Positions 54,249 to 62,342 of a stretch of DNA of 64,000 bases are shown piece by piece. The number at the start of each line of letters is the position of its first letter. The first letter of the stretch is position 1. A program made the translations under genes and the position numbers. Location of the stretch: NCBI RefSeq assembly GCF_001295925.1, contig NZ_LJHQ01000022.1, positions 91,751 through 155,750 of the forward strand, read 5' to 3'. The notes under the pieces were generated by a model. The model saw nothing but the letters and a program-made list of their open reading frames with translations, made no database searches and was not told where the DNA came from. Source of the stretch: Allobosea sp. AAP35. GTDB lineage: Bacteria; Pseudomonadota; Alphaproteobacteria; Rhizobiales; Beijerinckiaceae.

Positions 54249-55900
54249 TGCGGCTCTCGCGCTTTCGCACCGTTCGCGGACGGCTTTTGGCTTTGCTGGT
54301 GGCGATCGCCTTGCCGATCGCCTGCCTGACGGCTTTGGCGGCGCTGACCACCTACCACACCGTGATCGCCGCCATCGAGGTTGCCCAGGCCCGGACGGCG
54401 GATGATTTCGCTGTTCGCACGCGTGTCTGGCATCGCGGTGTTCTGCGAACCCTCTTGGCATCGGGATCGGTGATCGCAAGCAGCGGCCTGGCGGGCGTCG
54501 ATTGCCAAGCCTCGATCCGCGGCCTGCTGGCCCATACCCCGGGCTACCGGGCCATCCGCTTCGTGCTGACCGATGGTCGAGTTTGCTTTGCTTCGACCGA
54601 TCCGAGCATCACCGAAACCGCCGCTTTCGACATCGCGCAACGGCTGGACACGCTGCCGCGATCCGTCACCCGATCGACGGTGGGTCTGCCGGCCGCCCGT
54701 TTCGACCAGGTCTCGGTCGATGGACGCGACCATCTTGTCAGCCAGGTTCGGCTGACGAGCGATGCGACCCTGCGCGAGGGGCTGCTACTGGCCGATCCCG
54801 ATCTGCTCGACCAGGTCTTCGATCTCGGCGGGAGCGGGGATGGCGTCAATGTCGCCATGGTTTCGCGCGGCGATACCATTGTCATGCATCGTGACGATGG
54901 CGGGGCCGACGATGTGTCCTGGCTACCAGAGCAGAGGGTCTTCCCCGACCACGGCCAGCGCTGGAAGGGACGCAGCCGGGCCGGCGTCAACCGCACCTAT
55001 GCGGCGAGGCTGGTCACCGCGCCCGATCTCTATATCGTCGCCAGCTTCAGCAACATGCCGGAGCAAGCGGCCCGCACTCAGTTTCTCGTGCTGCTGATCG
55101 CGCCGATCCTCACGCTGGTCCTTTTGTGTCTGGTCTATCTGCGGGCGATCGACCAGCATTGCATTCGCTGGCTGCGCGGTATCGAGGGCGCCGCGCGGGC
55201 CCGCTCGACCCAGCCCAATGTCAGGGCCGAGATCGCCGACGACATGCCCGCCGATATCCGCAGTGTCGCGGAAGCGTTCAATACAATGGTCAACGAGCAG
55301 GAGGTGCGCCAGCGCCGACTGCAGACCGCGCTCGACGATAATCGGTTTCTGGTTCGCGAGCTGCACCACCGGGTGAAGAACAGCCTTCAGGTCGTGCAAA
55401 GCTATATCGGCCTGACAAAGCGCGAGTCTCGGGGCGAGGCCCGGCTGGCACTCGCCGATGCGGAATGCCGCGTGCATGTCCTGTCGGCGGCGTATCGGTT
55501 CACGCTGGCTGATGGCGAAATGCAGCCGGTGCGCGTCGATCTGTTCATCGAGGACGTGGTGACGATGATCGCCAATCTCGTGCGCGCTCGCGATCAATGG
55601 GTCACCAGCCGGATCGAGACGGCAGCGACGCTCTCTGTCGATCGCAGCATCCCGCTCGGGTTCCTCATCGTCGATGTGGCATCGCGGGTGCTTCGCAGCA
55701 CGCCGGGCGTCAGCATCACGATCATCGTCGCCGATGTCGACGAAACGACGCTGGCGATCACGCTCGAAGCCGATCGCGAGGTCGCGCCCAGCGAACCGCC
55801 CAAGCTCTTCGCCGGGCTGGTGGTGCAGATCGAAGCGGTTCAGGTCGTCAAGGCCGAGGGTTGCCGGCTCGGTAGCTGGCACATCAAGCACATCGCCTGA
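54248..55900 (+). CDS. Histidine-kinase-like membrane protein with degenerate ATPase domain (PhyP-like)
   Basis: 550 residues. One TM near residues 13-35, a periplasmic domain of about 240 residues, a second TM at about 278-300, then a HAMP-like linker. The HisKA_2 H-box is intact: VRELHHRVKNSLQVVQSYIG, His at 373/374. The catalytic domain is not: at the N-box place is IPLGFLIVDVASRVLRSTPG without the Asn, and no Asp-x-Gly (G1) or GLGL (G2) box follows; the end is RLGSWHIKHIA. It probably cannot bind ATP normally. By location it resembles PhyP of Sphingomonas, a phosphatase-type regulator of PhyR. This is inference. Confidence 0.85.
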   Translation: MRLSRFRTVRGRLLALLVAIALPIACLTALAALTTYHTVIAAIEVAQARTADDFAVRTRVWHRGVLRTLLASGSVIASSGLAGVDCQASIRGLLAHTPGYRAIRFVLTDGRVCFASTDPSITETAAFDIAQRLDTLPRSVTRSTVGLPAARFDQVSVDGRDHLVSQVRLTSDATLREGLLLADPDLLDQVFDLGGSGDGVNVAMVSRGDTIVMHRDDGGADDVSWLPEQRVFPDHGQRWKGRSRAGVNRTYAARLVTAPDLYIVASFSNMPEQAARTQFLVLLIAPILTLVLLCLVYLRAIDQHCIRWLRGIEGAARARSTQPNVRAEIADDMPADIRSVAEAFNTMVNEQEVRQRRLQTALDDNRFLVRELHHRVKNSLQVVQSYIGLTKRESRGEARLALADAECRVHVLSAAYRFTLADGEMQPVRVDLFIEDVVTMIANLVRARDQWVTSRIETAATLSVDRSIPLGFLIVDVASRVLRSTPGVSITIIVADVDETTLAITLEADREVAPSEPPKLFAGLVVQIEAVQVVKAEGCRLGSWHIKHIA

Positions 55901-55944
55901 CGACGGCGCGCCGGCGCCGACCGGCCGCTCGGGAGAGCATGGCC

Positions 55945-56823
55945 TCAGGTCGGAGCGTCGATCGCTTCGATCGTGACACCGACGCCCAGACCCAGGAAGG
56001 AGCCGGTCAAACCGGTGAAGCTGCCCGAGACGGGCGAGGCGTCCTCCGGCACCCGCGCGACGGCGACCCGCAGGAGCTGCCGATCCGCGACGAGATCATT
56101 GGTCGGATCGAACTCGACCCAGCCGTCGCCGGGAATGAAGACTTCGGCCCAGGCATGGGTCAACCCCACGGTCGAGACGAGCCCAGCGCTGTTGGGCGCG
56201 CGGTCGTGGATGTAGCCGGTGACGAAGCGTGCGGCGAAGCCCATGCGACGGGCAAGCTCGATGAACACCCAGGCATAATCGCGGCAGGAGCCTGTTTGCC
56301 GTCGCAGCGTGTCGGCTGGATGCTGCGTGCCCTCGTCGAAGCGCAGCGCATAGCTCAGCCCGGCATAGATCGCATGAGCGAGATCGCGCAGCAGGTGACC
56401 GGTTCCCTGCCCGATGCGGGCCCTGAAATCCGCCAGCCACCGATCGAGCACGCCGTCGGGGTCGGCAGCCGCAAGGTCGAGATAGGGTTGCAGCACCGCG
56501 CGTTCGCGATCGGTGTAGACGACCCCGGTCATGGCTGCGTTGGGCTGAAGTTCGGTCCGCGGCAGGGCCGAGCCGAATCGCTGCACCACCAACTGGCTGA
56601 CGATTTCAAGCGTATCGGCCGGCTGGTCGAAATTAGCGATGGCTACAGAATTGCCATAGGCATCGTGCATCCAGCGCAGCCGTGCCTTCGGCGCAATCGA
56701 GAGCGACGTGTCGACGACCCTGAGATCAAAGCTGTCGCGCGGCCTCAGCATGAGGCGATGCGGCCCGAACGTCACAGCCCCGCCATAGCGATAGGTCGTG
56801 GAATGCCTGATGCGCAGATACAT
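55945..56823 (-). CDS. Transglutaminase-like cysteine protease family protein
   Basis: 292 residues, cytosolic. N-terminal beta domain (MYLRIRHSTTYRYGGAVTFG and PHRLMLRPRDSFDLRVVD), then the transglutaminase core: Cys in TGSCRDYAWVFIELARRMGF, His in LTHAWAEVFIPGDGWVEFDP, Asp in the next TND. The family usually occurs with circularly active ATP-grasp partners, none of which are nearby. No EcfG box was seen in front. It converges with the kinase-like gene with 44 bp between stops. Substrate is unknown. Confidence 0.9.
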   Translation of the reverse strand: MYLRIRHSTTYRYGGAVTFGPHRLMLRPRDSFDLRVVDTSLSIAPKARLRWMHDAYGNSVAIANFDQPADTLEIVSQLVVQRFGSALPRTELQPNAAMTGVVYTDRERAVLQPYLDLAAADPDGVLDRWLADFRARIGQGTGHLLRDLAHAIYAGLSYALRFDEGTQHPADTLRRQTGSCRDYAWVFIELARRMGFAARFVTGYIHDRAPNSAGLVSTVGLTHAWAEVFIPGDGWVEFDPTNDLVADRQLLRVAVARVPEDASPVSGSFTGLTGSFLGLGVGVTIEAIDAPT

Positions 56824-56875
56824 GAGGTCTTCCTGTGAGAATCGCCTGAAGATTGGAACTGCTGCGGGTCACAGC

Positions 56876-56902
56876 CAAAAAACAAGCCGCCCGAAGGCGG
56901 CT
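56876..56902 (-). terminator. Terminator after the 92-aa membrane protein gene
   Basis: Minus strand: AGCCGCC-TTCG-GGCGGCT, then TTGTTTTTT, a classical intrinsic terminator with a UUCG loop. It lies about 85 bp beyond the stop of the 92-aa gene and 53 bp before the transglutaminase start, so the latter needs its own promoter. Confidence 0.85.
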
Positions 56903-56987
56903 TTAGATGTACGGCGCGATGGATGACGCATATCAACCTAACAAGGGCTCAACTGCCCCGCTGCAGAACTGGAATATCCAGCGCTCT

Positions 56988-57266
56988 TTAGCGCAGAACG
57001 GCGCGATCCGCCTGGAGAAGCATGGCCTGCTGCGAACCGCCGATCGCGCGCCTGGTGACGCCGACCGAACGCTGCGAAGGATCGACGGCCGCAAAGCGCG
57101 TATCCATCGGTGCCTGGCGTTCGACCTTGGCCTGCGCGACGGCAGCCGAACTGTTGGCGTTGGTCTCCTGGAAGCCCGAGCCAAGGGTCAGCGCGAACAC
57201 CGCCGCGCCCATGAAACCGAAAAAGAGGCCAGCGCGCTTGATGGGGGCAAGGCTGTTGTTCAACAT
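56988..57266 (-). CDS. 92-aa membrane/exported protein, EcfG-type promoter
   Basis: Start 57266 has GGAGAG 6 nt upstream; the frame is open to 57329 but then would start inside the promoter. MLNNSLAPIKRAGLFFGFMG and AAVFALTLGSGFQETNANSS give one N-terminal transmembrane helix or signal anchor. The remaining 50 residues are charged and polar (AVAQAKVERQAP, VGVTRRAIGGSQQ, LLQADRAVLR). No family is recognised. A perfect EcfG box lies 53 bp upstream and a strong terminator follows, so it is a single-gene stress transcript. Confidence 0.72.
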   Translation of the reverse strand: MLNNSLAPIKRAGLFFGFMGAAVFALTLGSGFQETNANSSAAVAQAKVERQAPMDTRFAAVDPSQRSVGVTRRAIGGSQQAMLLQADRAVLR

Positions 57267-57318
57267 CTGTCTCTCCCGACGCCTGGGCCGGGCAAGAGCG
57301 ACCGGCTTCTGGGGAGAT

Positions 57319-57343
57319 AACGCGAACATACCAGACAGGTTCC
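57319..57343 (-). promoter_or_regulatory. EcfG promoter before the 92-aa gene
   Basis: Minus strand: GGAAC (57339-57343), 16 bases, CGTT (57319-57322), a perfect match on the coding strand of the 92-aa gene. Confidence 0.85.
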
Positions 57344-57397
57344 AAGAAGGATCTCCGCCACCTTGCAGACCTGATCACATCGGCGCGATCAGCCATA

Positions 57398-59245
57398 TCA
57401 TGCCGCCTCGTCATTGGCGGCCACCCGGCTCTTGAAGAGATGCCAGAGCGATTTGCCCAAGCGGCGTGAGGTCAGGTGCGCTCCGGCCAGACGCTTCTCC
57501 AACGTGATCTTGCGATCGTGAAAATCCTCAAGACCCGGGCGATGGCCGACACTGATCAACGTGGCATGGGCGAGTTCACCCTCGAACAGACCCAGAAGGG
57601 AATTCTGGCTGTCCTCGTCCAGAGCCGAAGTCGCCTCGTCCATGATGATGATGTCGGGCCGCTGGATGACGAGCCGCGCGAAGGCGACGCGCTGGCGCTC
57701 GCCCCCCGACAGGATCCGATCCCATTTGTCCTCATCGTCGAGACGTTTGGCGAGATAGCTCAAACCGCAACGCTTGAGGGCCGATACCACGATCGCGTCG
57801 GGCACCGGTTTTTCAGCCTCCGGATAGAGCAGGACCGTGCGCAGGCTGCCGATGGGCAGATAAGGCTTCTGCGGCACGAAGGCGATCGACTTGCCGCGCG
57901 GCACCGCGATCGAGCCCGATCCCCAGGGCCAGAGGCCGGCGAGCGCACGGATCAGCGTGCTCTTGCCGGTGCCGCTTTCGCCCACGATCAGGACCTTCTC
58001 GCCGAGCCCGATCACCACCGTGGCGTCGGTGATCACGGCCCGGCCATTGCTGTGTGCGATCGAGAGCCGGTCGAGATGGATGGCGCCGTCCTCGCTCTCC
58101 TCGAGCTTGATGCGGGTCTCGCCTTCCATGATCGTTCCGATATCGAGCCCCTCCAGCGCTTCCTGAAGCTCATCGACACGGGTGACCGAGGCAAACCATT
58201 CGGCCAGGCGCACGAAGTTGTCGACAAACCAGATCAAGGCCGCCTGCACGGCGCTGAATGCCGCCACGACCTGCATCACAGCGCCCAGCGAGACATCTCC
58301 AGAAAGGTATTTCGGCGCGATCAGCAGCAGCGGCACGATCGGGAACAGCGCGCCATTGGTGTTGAGGACGATCGCGATCATGCCCTGCTGGCGGATGACC
58401 CGCAGCCAGGCCGCGACGACGCGCCCGTAATTCTCGCCGACAGAGCCGCGTTCGTCGGCATCACCGCGGATCAGGGCGATGCTCTCGGCATTCTCGCGCA
58501 GCCGCGTCATTTCGGCCCGGAACTGGGCCTCCGCTTCGTTCTTGGCCGCGATCTTGGCGACCAGCGGCCGCCCGGTGAAATAGGCAGCCGTCGAGGCGAT
58601 CAAGGCATAACCGATCGCGGCCAGCGCCATATAGCTGGGGATGACGACCTCAACGCCGCCGAGAGTGAATCGCGCCGAGCCTGCGACATGCCAGAGGATC
58701 GCCGCGAAGGTCGCGGCGGTGACGGCAGCGCTGATGAGGCCAATGGCGAACTCGACGAGAGGCTCAATGGCCAAGCGCACATCCTCGGCGATCCGATATT
58801 CGGGCGCCGTCTGCTCCTTGGCCACAAACTGCAGCCGATAATAGCGTTGGTCGGCGATCCACCAGCCCGCCAGCCGGCCTGTGAGATATTCGCGCCAGCG
58901 CGTCTGCAGCAGCATCCGGCTGATCACCAGGGCCGACAGGGTCAGCGCCGACGCCGCCACCAGCAATGGCAGCCAGGCGACGATGCTCCAGGCAGCGGCG
59001 ATATCGCGCTTTTCCAGCGCATCGAAAAACAGCCGGTTCCAGCCATTGACCGCGACTGCCGTGGCGATCTGCGCGGCCACGAAGGCGAGTACTGTGACGG
59101 TCAGCCCCCAGGCGCGCAGTTTCGTCTTGCCGCTCCAGAACGGCAAAGCCACCGCGAAGAAGCGGCGCATGCGCGACCGACCTGGGGCGCGCGTCTCGTC
59201 AGTCATCGAATGGTTTCTCCGCCTGGCAGTGTCGTGGTCACTCAT
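57398..59245 (-). CDS. SbmA/BacA-like ABC transporter (fused permease-ATPase)
   Basis: 615 residues, half-transporter. About six TM helices occupy residues 25-330 with the ABC_membrane_2/BacA-like segments NGWNRLFFDALEKRDIAAAW, TGRLAGWWIADQRYYRLQF and PEYRIAEDVRLAIEPLVEF. ATPase: Walker A GESGTGKSTL (about 418-427), signature LSGGERQR (about 510), Walker B DIIIMDEATSALDE (about 530). Relatives include BacA/SbmA peptide importers and peroxisomal fatty-acyl ABCD types; substrate unknown. Start 59245; an internal Met at 59206 is possible. It has a perfect EcfG box 56 bp upstream. Bacteroid and lipid A phenotypes of BacA make stress control plausible. Confidence 0.92.
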   Translation of the reverse strand: MSDHDTARRRNHSMTDETRAPGRSRMRRFFAVALPFWSGKTKLRAWGLTVTVLAFVAAQIATAVAVNGWNRLFFDALEKRDIAAAWSIVAWLPLLVAASALTLSALVISRMLLQTRWREYLTGRLAGWWIADQRYYRLQFVAKEQTAPEYRIAEDVRLAIEPLVEFAIGLISAAVTAATFAAILWHVAGSARFTLGGVEVVIPSYMALAAIGYALIASTAAYFTGRPLVAKIAAKNEAEAQFRAEMTRLRENAESIALIRGDADERGSVGENYGRVVAAWLRVIRQQGMIAIVLNTNGALFPIVPLLLIAPKYLSGDVSLGAVMQVVAAFSAVQAALIWFVDNFVRLAEWFASVTRVDELQEALEGLDIGTIMEGETRIKLEESEDGAIHLDRLSIAHSNGRAVITDATVVIGLGEKVLIVGESGTGKSTLIRALAGLWPWGSGSIAVPRGKSIAFVPQKPYLPIGSLRTVLLYPEAEKPVPDAIVVSALKRCGLSYLAKRLDDEDKWDRILSGGERQRVAFARLVIQRPDIIIMDEATSALDEDSQNSLLGLFEGELAHATLISVGHRPGLEDFHDRKITLEKRLAGAHLTSRRLGKSLWHLFKSRVAANDEAA

Positions 59246-59300
59246 GCGATACAGGCCAGGCGATGGCGATGCCCATCTGGCGGTGGCGCTTTGTTGACGT

Positions 59301-59325
59301 AACGTTTCGTTGCAGTGACAGTTCC
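59301..59325 (-). promoter_or_regulatory. EcfG promoter before the ABC transporter
   Basis: Minus strand: GGAAC (59321-59325), 16 bases, CGTT (59301-59304), a perfect match. The expected leader is about 45 nt. Confidence 0.85.
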
Positions 59326-59435
59326 CGCAAAAAACAGGCTCTGGGTCTTTGCCTCATGACAAAGGCCGCGAAATTGGTATTGGGATCGCGCGGTGCGACG
59401 AATGCACCTCTGCGCCCGGGAGATCGCGCGAGACG

Positions 59436-60194
59436 ATGACGGATATCGCCGCCCATAACGGCCGCAACGGCGTGCCTTGCCTTGCGTGCCCCCTGCGCCT
59501 CAAGCCCGCCTTCAAAACCAAGACCGATGATGAACTCCGCTTCGTCCAATCGATGAAGACCGAGCATCGCATCCTGCCGGCAGGAGCCGACATCATCCAT
59601 CCGGGCCAGGAGGATCCGGAACTCTACACGCTGTTCTCCGGCTGGGCCTTCCGCTACCAGCTTTTGCCCGACGGCCGCCGGCAGATCCTGAACTTCCTGC
59701 TGCCGGGCGACCTCGTCGGGCTTCAGGCCTCGCTGCTCAGCGCCGCGCAGCACGGCATCGAGGCCTTGACCGAGGTCGAACTCTGCGTCTTCCCGCGCAA
59801 GCGCGTCTGGGACCTCTTCGTCCAGATGCCGAACCTCTCCTATGAAATCGCGTGGCTCGGTTCACGCGAGGAGAGCCTGATCGACCAGAACCTGACCTCA
59901 GTGGGCCAGCGCAATGCGGGCGAACGCATCGCCGCGCTGGTGATCTCGCTGCATCGCCGGGCGGAGGCGCTCGGCCTTGTCACGGATGACAGTTTTCGCT
60001 TTCCGTTGTCGCAGCAGCAGCTTGCCGATGCGCTCGGCCTCTCGCTGGTCCATACCAGCAAGACGTGGTCGCGCCTGCGCAAGGCGGGTCTGTTTGCCAT
60101 GGCGGATGGACGCCTGACCCTGTTGAACCCGCGCCTGACCTCGCGCATGGCCCTGCTCTACGAGCGCGAAGTGGCGCCAAGACCGCTGATCTGA
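59436..60194 (+). CDS. Crp/Fnr family transcriptional regulator
   Basis: Regulator of 252 residues. The cyclic-nucleotide-like domain has ILPAGADIIHPGQEDPELYT, DGRRQILNFLLPGDLVGLQA. The C-terminal helix-turn-helix is FRFPLSQQQLADALGLSLVH, then TSKTWSRLRKAGLF. Near the N-terminus CLACPLR holds two cysteines, which does not match the four-Cys Fnr cluster pattern. I chose Met 59436 (MTDIAAHNGRNG); the frame is open 29 codons further. It is divergent from the ABC transporter. Confidence 0.9.
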   Translation: MTDIAAHNGRNGVPCLACPLRLKPAFKTKTDDELRFVQSMKTEHRILPAGADIIHPGQEDPELYTLFSGWAFRYQLLPDGRRQILNFLLPGDLVGLQASLLSAAQHGIEALTEVELCVFPRKRVWDLFVQMPNLSYEIAWLGSREESLIDQNLTSVGQRNAGERIAALVISLHRRAEALGLVTDDSFRFPLSQQQLADALGLSLVHTSKTWSRLRKAGLFAMADGRLTLLNPRLTSRMALLYEREVAPRPLI

Positions 60195-60397
60195 AAGACC
60201 GCTGATCTGAAACCGCAACGCCGTTCGCGCGTATCAATTTCGGGACGATACCTGTCTTGTCCCGGTTCAGGCCTCAAAACCAACACGCTCATGCAGATAA
60301 AGACTTGGTTCTCGGCCGGTCTTGTCCCCATATGACGGGCACGTCACAATCGCGCCGCGTCAGGTCGCGTCCTTTGCGGGGCGATGTCAGAGGTTTC

Positions 60398-61192
60398 ATG
60401 TCGCTCACGTCTCCCCGTCGGCCTCCGCAGGGCCCTTCGCTGGCCGCCCGTCTCGGGCAGTCGCGCGTCGCCTTGCGCATCGAGGACGAGATGCGCGTCA
60501 CGGCAGCCGATCTCGTCGACAGCGTCGCGGAGGCCCGGCTGAAGGTGGCGACCGTTCGCTACAAGGTGCAAGACGAGGTCCGCAGCACAACGCAGAAGCT
60601 GCGCAGCCGGGTCAGCGAAGCGCGCGCCAAGCTCGTGGACGAGGCGAGGTTCATCAGATCCTGGATCGACAATCCTTCTCGGACAGGCTCGGTGACGCCG
60701 TCCAGCCCGGCCCTCTCGCGGCGGATGGCATCCTTTGTCGATCCCGCATTGCCTGGCCCGGTGATCGAGATCGGCCCCGGCACCGGTCCGGTCACCGAGG
60801 CGCTGATCGCGCGCGGCATCAGCGAGGACCGGCTGATCCTGGTCGAATACAGCCCTGAATTCTGCGAGTTGCTGCGGCGGCGCTTTCCGCGCGCCACGGT
60901 CGTCGAGGGCGACGCCTATGCGCTCTCCACCACGCTCTCCGGCCATCTGAACGAGAAAGCGATCGCCGTGGTCTCCAGCCTGCCTCTGTTCAATCAGCCT
61001 CCAGCGATGCGCAGCGCCCTGGCACGGGATGCCTTCACCCTGCTGACCGAAGGCGCCCCCTTCATCCAGTTCACCTATTCGGTGATCTCGCCCGTGCCGC
61101 GCAAAGGATCGGGCTTGAAGAGCTTCGTCTCCGACTGGGTGCTGCGGAACATTCCCCCCGCGCGGGTCTGGGTCTATCGTCAGACGGTCTGA
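60398..61192 (+). CDS. SAM-dependent methyltransferase, PmtA-like (phospholipid N-methyltransferase)
   Basis: 264 residues. Start 60398 (MSLTSPRR) has GAGG 5 nt upstream; the frame opens at 60257. The N-terminal about 105 residues are charged and helical ([40 protein letters not shown]) and could form a coiled coil. The methyltransferase core has [19 protein letters not shown] (SAM motif I), [16 protein letters not shown] and a motif-IV region at [14 protein letters not shown], which match rRNA-dimethylase-like PmtA enzymes that methylate phosphatidylethanolamine to phosphatidylcholine. The extra N-terminus is unusual. Confidence 0.78.
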   Translation: MSLTSPRRPPQGPSLAARLGQSRVALRIEDEMRVTAADLVDSVAEARLKVATVRYKVQDEVRSTTQKLRSRVSEARAKLVDEARFIRSWIDNPSRTGSVTPSSPALSRRMASFVDPALPGPVIEIGPGTGPVTEALIARGISEDRLILVEYSPEFCELLRRRFPRATVVEGDAYALSTTLSGHLNEKAIAVVSSLPLFNQPPAMRSALARDAFTLLTEGAPFIQFTYSVISPVPRKGSGLKSFVSDWVLRNIPPARVWVYRQTV

Positions 61193-61248
61193 CGCTCACG
61201 CTCGACGGCGGGCGAGCTTGGGCTTGCTCGAATAGCGGAGACCTGCGC

Positions 61249-62211
61249 GTGGCGGATGTTGGCGTGAGAGATATCGCCATGACGAATCTCGCACGGCTCG
61301 TACGCGACATTGCCGCCGAGATGGCCGGACTGGCCGATCGTGGCGAGGTTGCGACCTATATCCCGCCTCTGGCGGCCGTCGACCCCCGCCATTTCGGGCT
61401 TTGCGTGGTCACGGTCGAGGGCGCGATTCATCTGGCGGGCGACGCGCTCGAACCCTTTTCGATCCAGAGCATTTCCAAGGTCTTCGCGCTGACGCAGGCG
61501 CTGGGCAAGGTCGGCGAGGCCTTGTGGAGCCGGGTCGGGCGCGAGCCTTCCGGGAGCGCGTTCAATTCGATCGTCCAGCTCGAACGCGAGCAAGGGATAC
61601 CGCGCAACCCGTTCATCAACGCCGGCGCGCTCGTCGTTGCCGATGTCAATCTCGCGGGGCATGAGCCGCGCATGGCGATCGGGGACCTGCTGCGTTTCAT
61701 CCGCTATCTCGCCGAGGATGACGGGATCGCCATCGACGAGATGGTCGCGCGCGCCGAGCAGGCCACGGGGTTCCGCAACATCGCGCTGGCCAATTACATG
61801 AAGTCCTTCGGCAATATCGAGCATGCGCCGGAGCGGACGCTCGGCGTCTATTTCCACCAATGCGCCATCGCGATGAACTGCCGGCAGCTCGCCATGGCCG
61901 GTCGCTTCCTGATGCATGGCGGGCTGCACAGCCCCGGCGGCGCCCGCGTCGTGCCGGCACGCCGGGCCAGGCGGATCAACGCGCTGATGCTGACCTGCGG
62001 CCATTACGACGCATCGGGCGATTTCGCCTTCCGGGTCGGCCTGCCGGGCAAATCGGGCGTGGGCGGCGGGATCCTGGCCATCGCGCCGGGCAAGGCCTCG
62101 ATCGCGGTCTGGTCGCCGGGGCTCAACGCCAATGGCAATTCGCAACTGGGCACGCTGGCTCTGGAGCGCCTGGCCGATGCCACGGGCTGGTCTGTCTTCG
62201 GCGTTGGATGA
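61249..62211 (+). CDS. glsA: Glutaminase
   Basis: Serine-dependent beta-lactamase-fold glutaminase (glutamine to glutamate plus ammonia), 320 residues. [17 protein letters not shown] carries the catalytic Ser-x-x-Lys (about 74-77). [27 protein letters not shown] and [15 protein letters not shown] are family segments. A start at 61279 (MTNLARL) is an alternative. It lies about 55 bp after the methyltransferase. Roles in acid tolerance are known for the family, but no regulatory box was seen here. Confidence 0.95.
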   Translation: MADVGVRDIAMTNLARLVRDIAAEMAGLADRGEVATYIPPLAAVDPRHFGLCVVTVEGAIHLAGDALEPFSIQSISKVFALTQALGKVGEALWSRVGREPSGSAFNSIVQLEREQGIPRNPFINAGALVVADVNLAGHEPRMAIGDLLRFIRYLAEDDGIAIDEMVARAEQATGFRNIALANYMKSFGNIEHAPERTLGVYFHQCAIAMNCRQLAMAGRFLMHGGLHSPGGARVVPARRARRINALMLTCGHYDASGDFAFRVGLPGKSGVGGGILAIAPGKASIAVWSPGLNANGNSQLGTLALERLADATGWSVFGVG

Positions 62212-62342
62212 CGCAGAGTTCGATGAGGCTGACGCTTGGGCCTTGACGATGGTGATGGGGCCCGGCAGCAAATTCTTAATCATCAGGGGCCAAGACTGTC
62301 CATCATATTTTCTTGGCAAGACAGTCGCTTCGACCTCTTGCC

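Noticed and set aside
56907..57320. Plus-strand ORF opposite the 92-aa membrane protein
   Set aside because: No ribosome-binding site, no family, and the minus strand has promoter, start signal and terminator that fit a gene.
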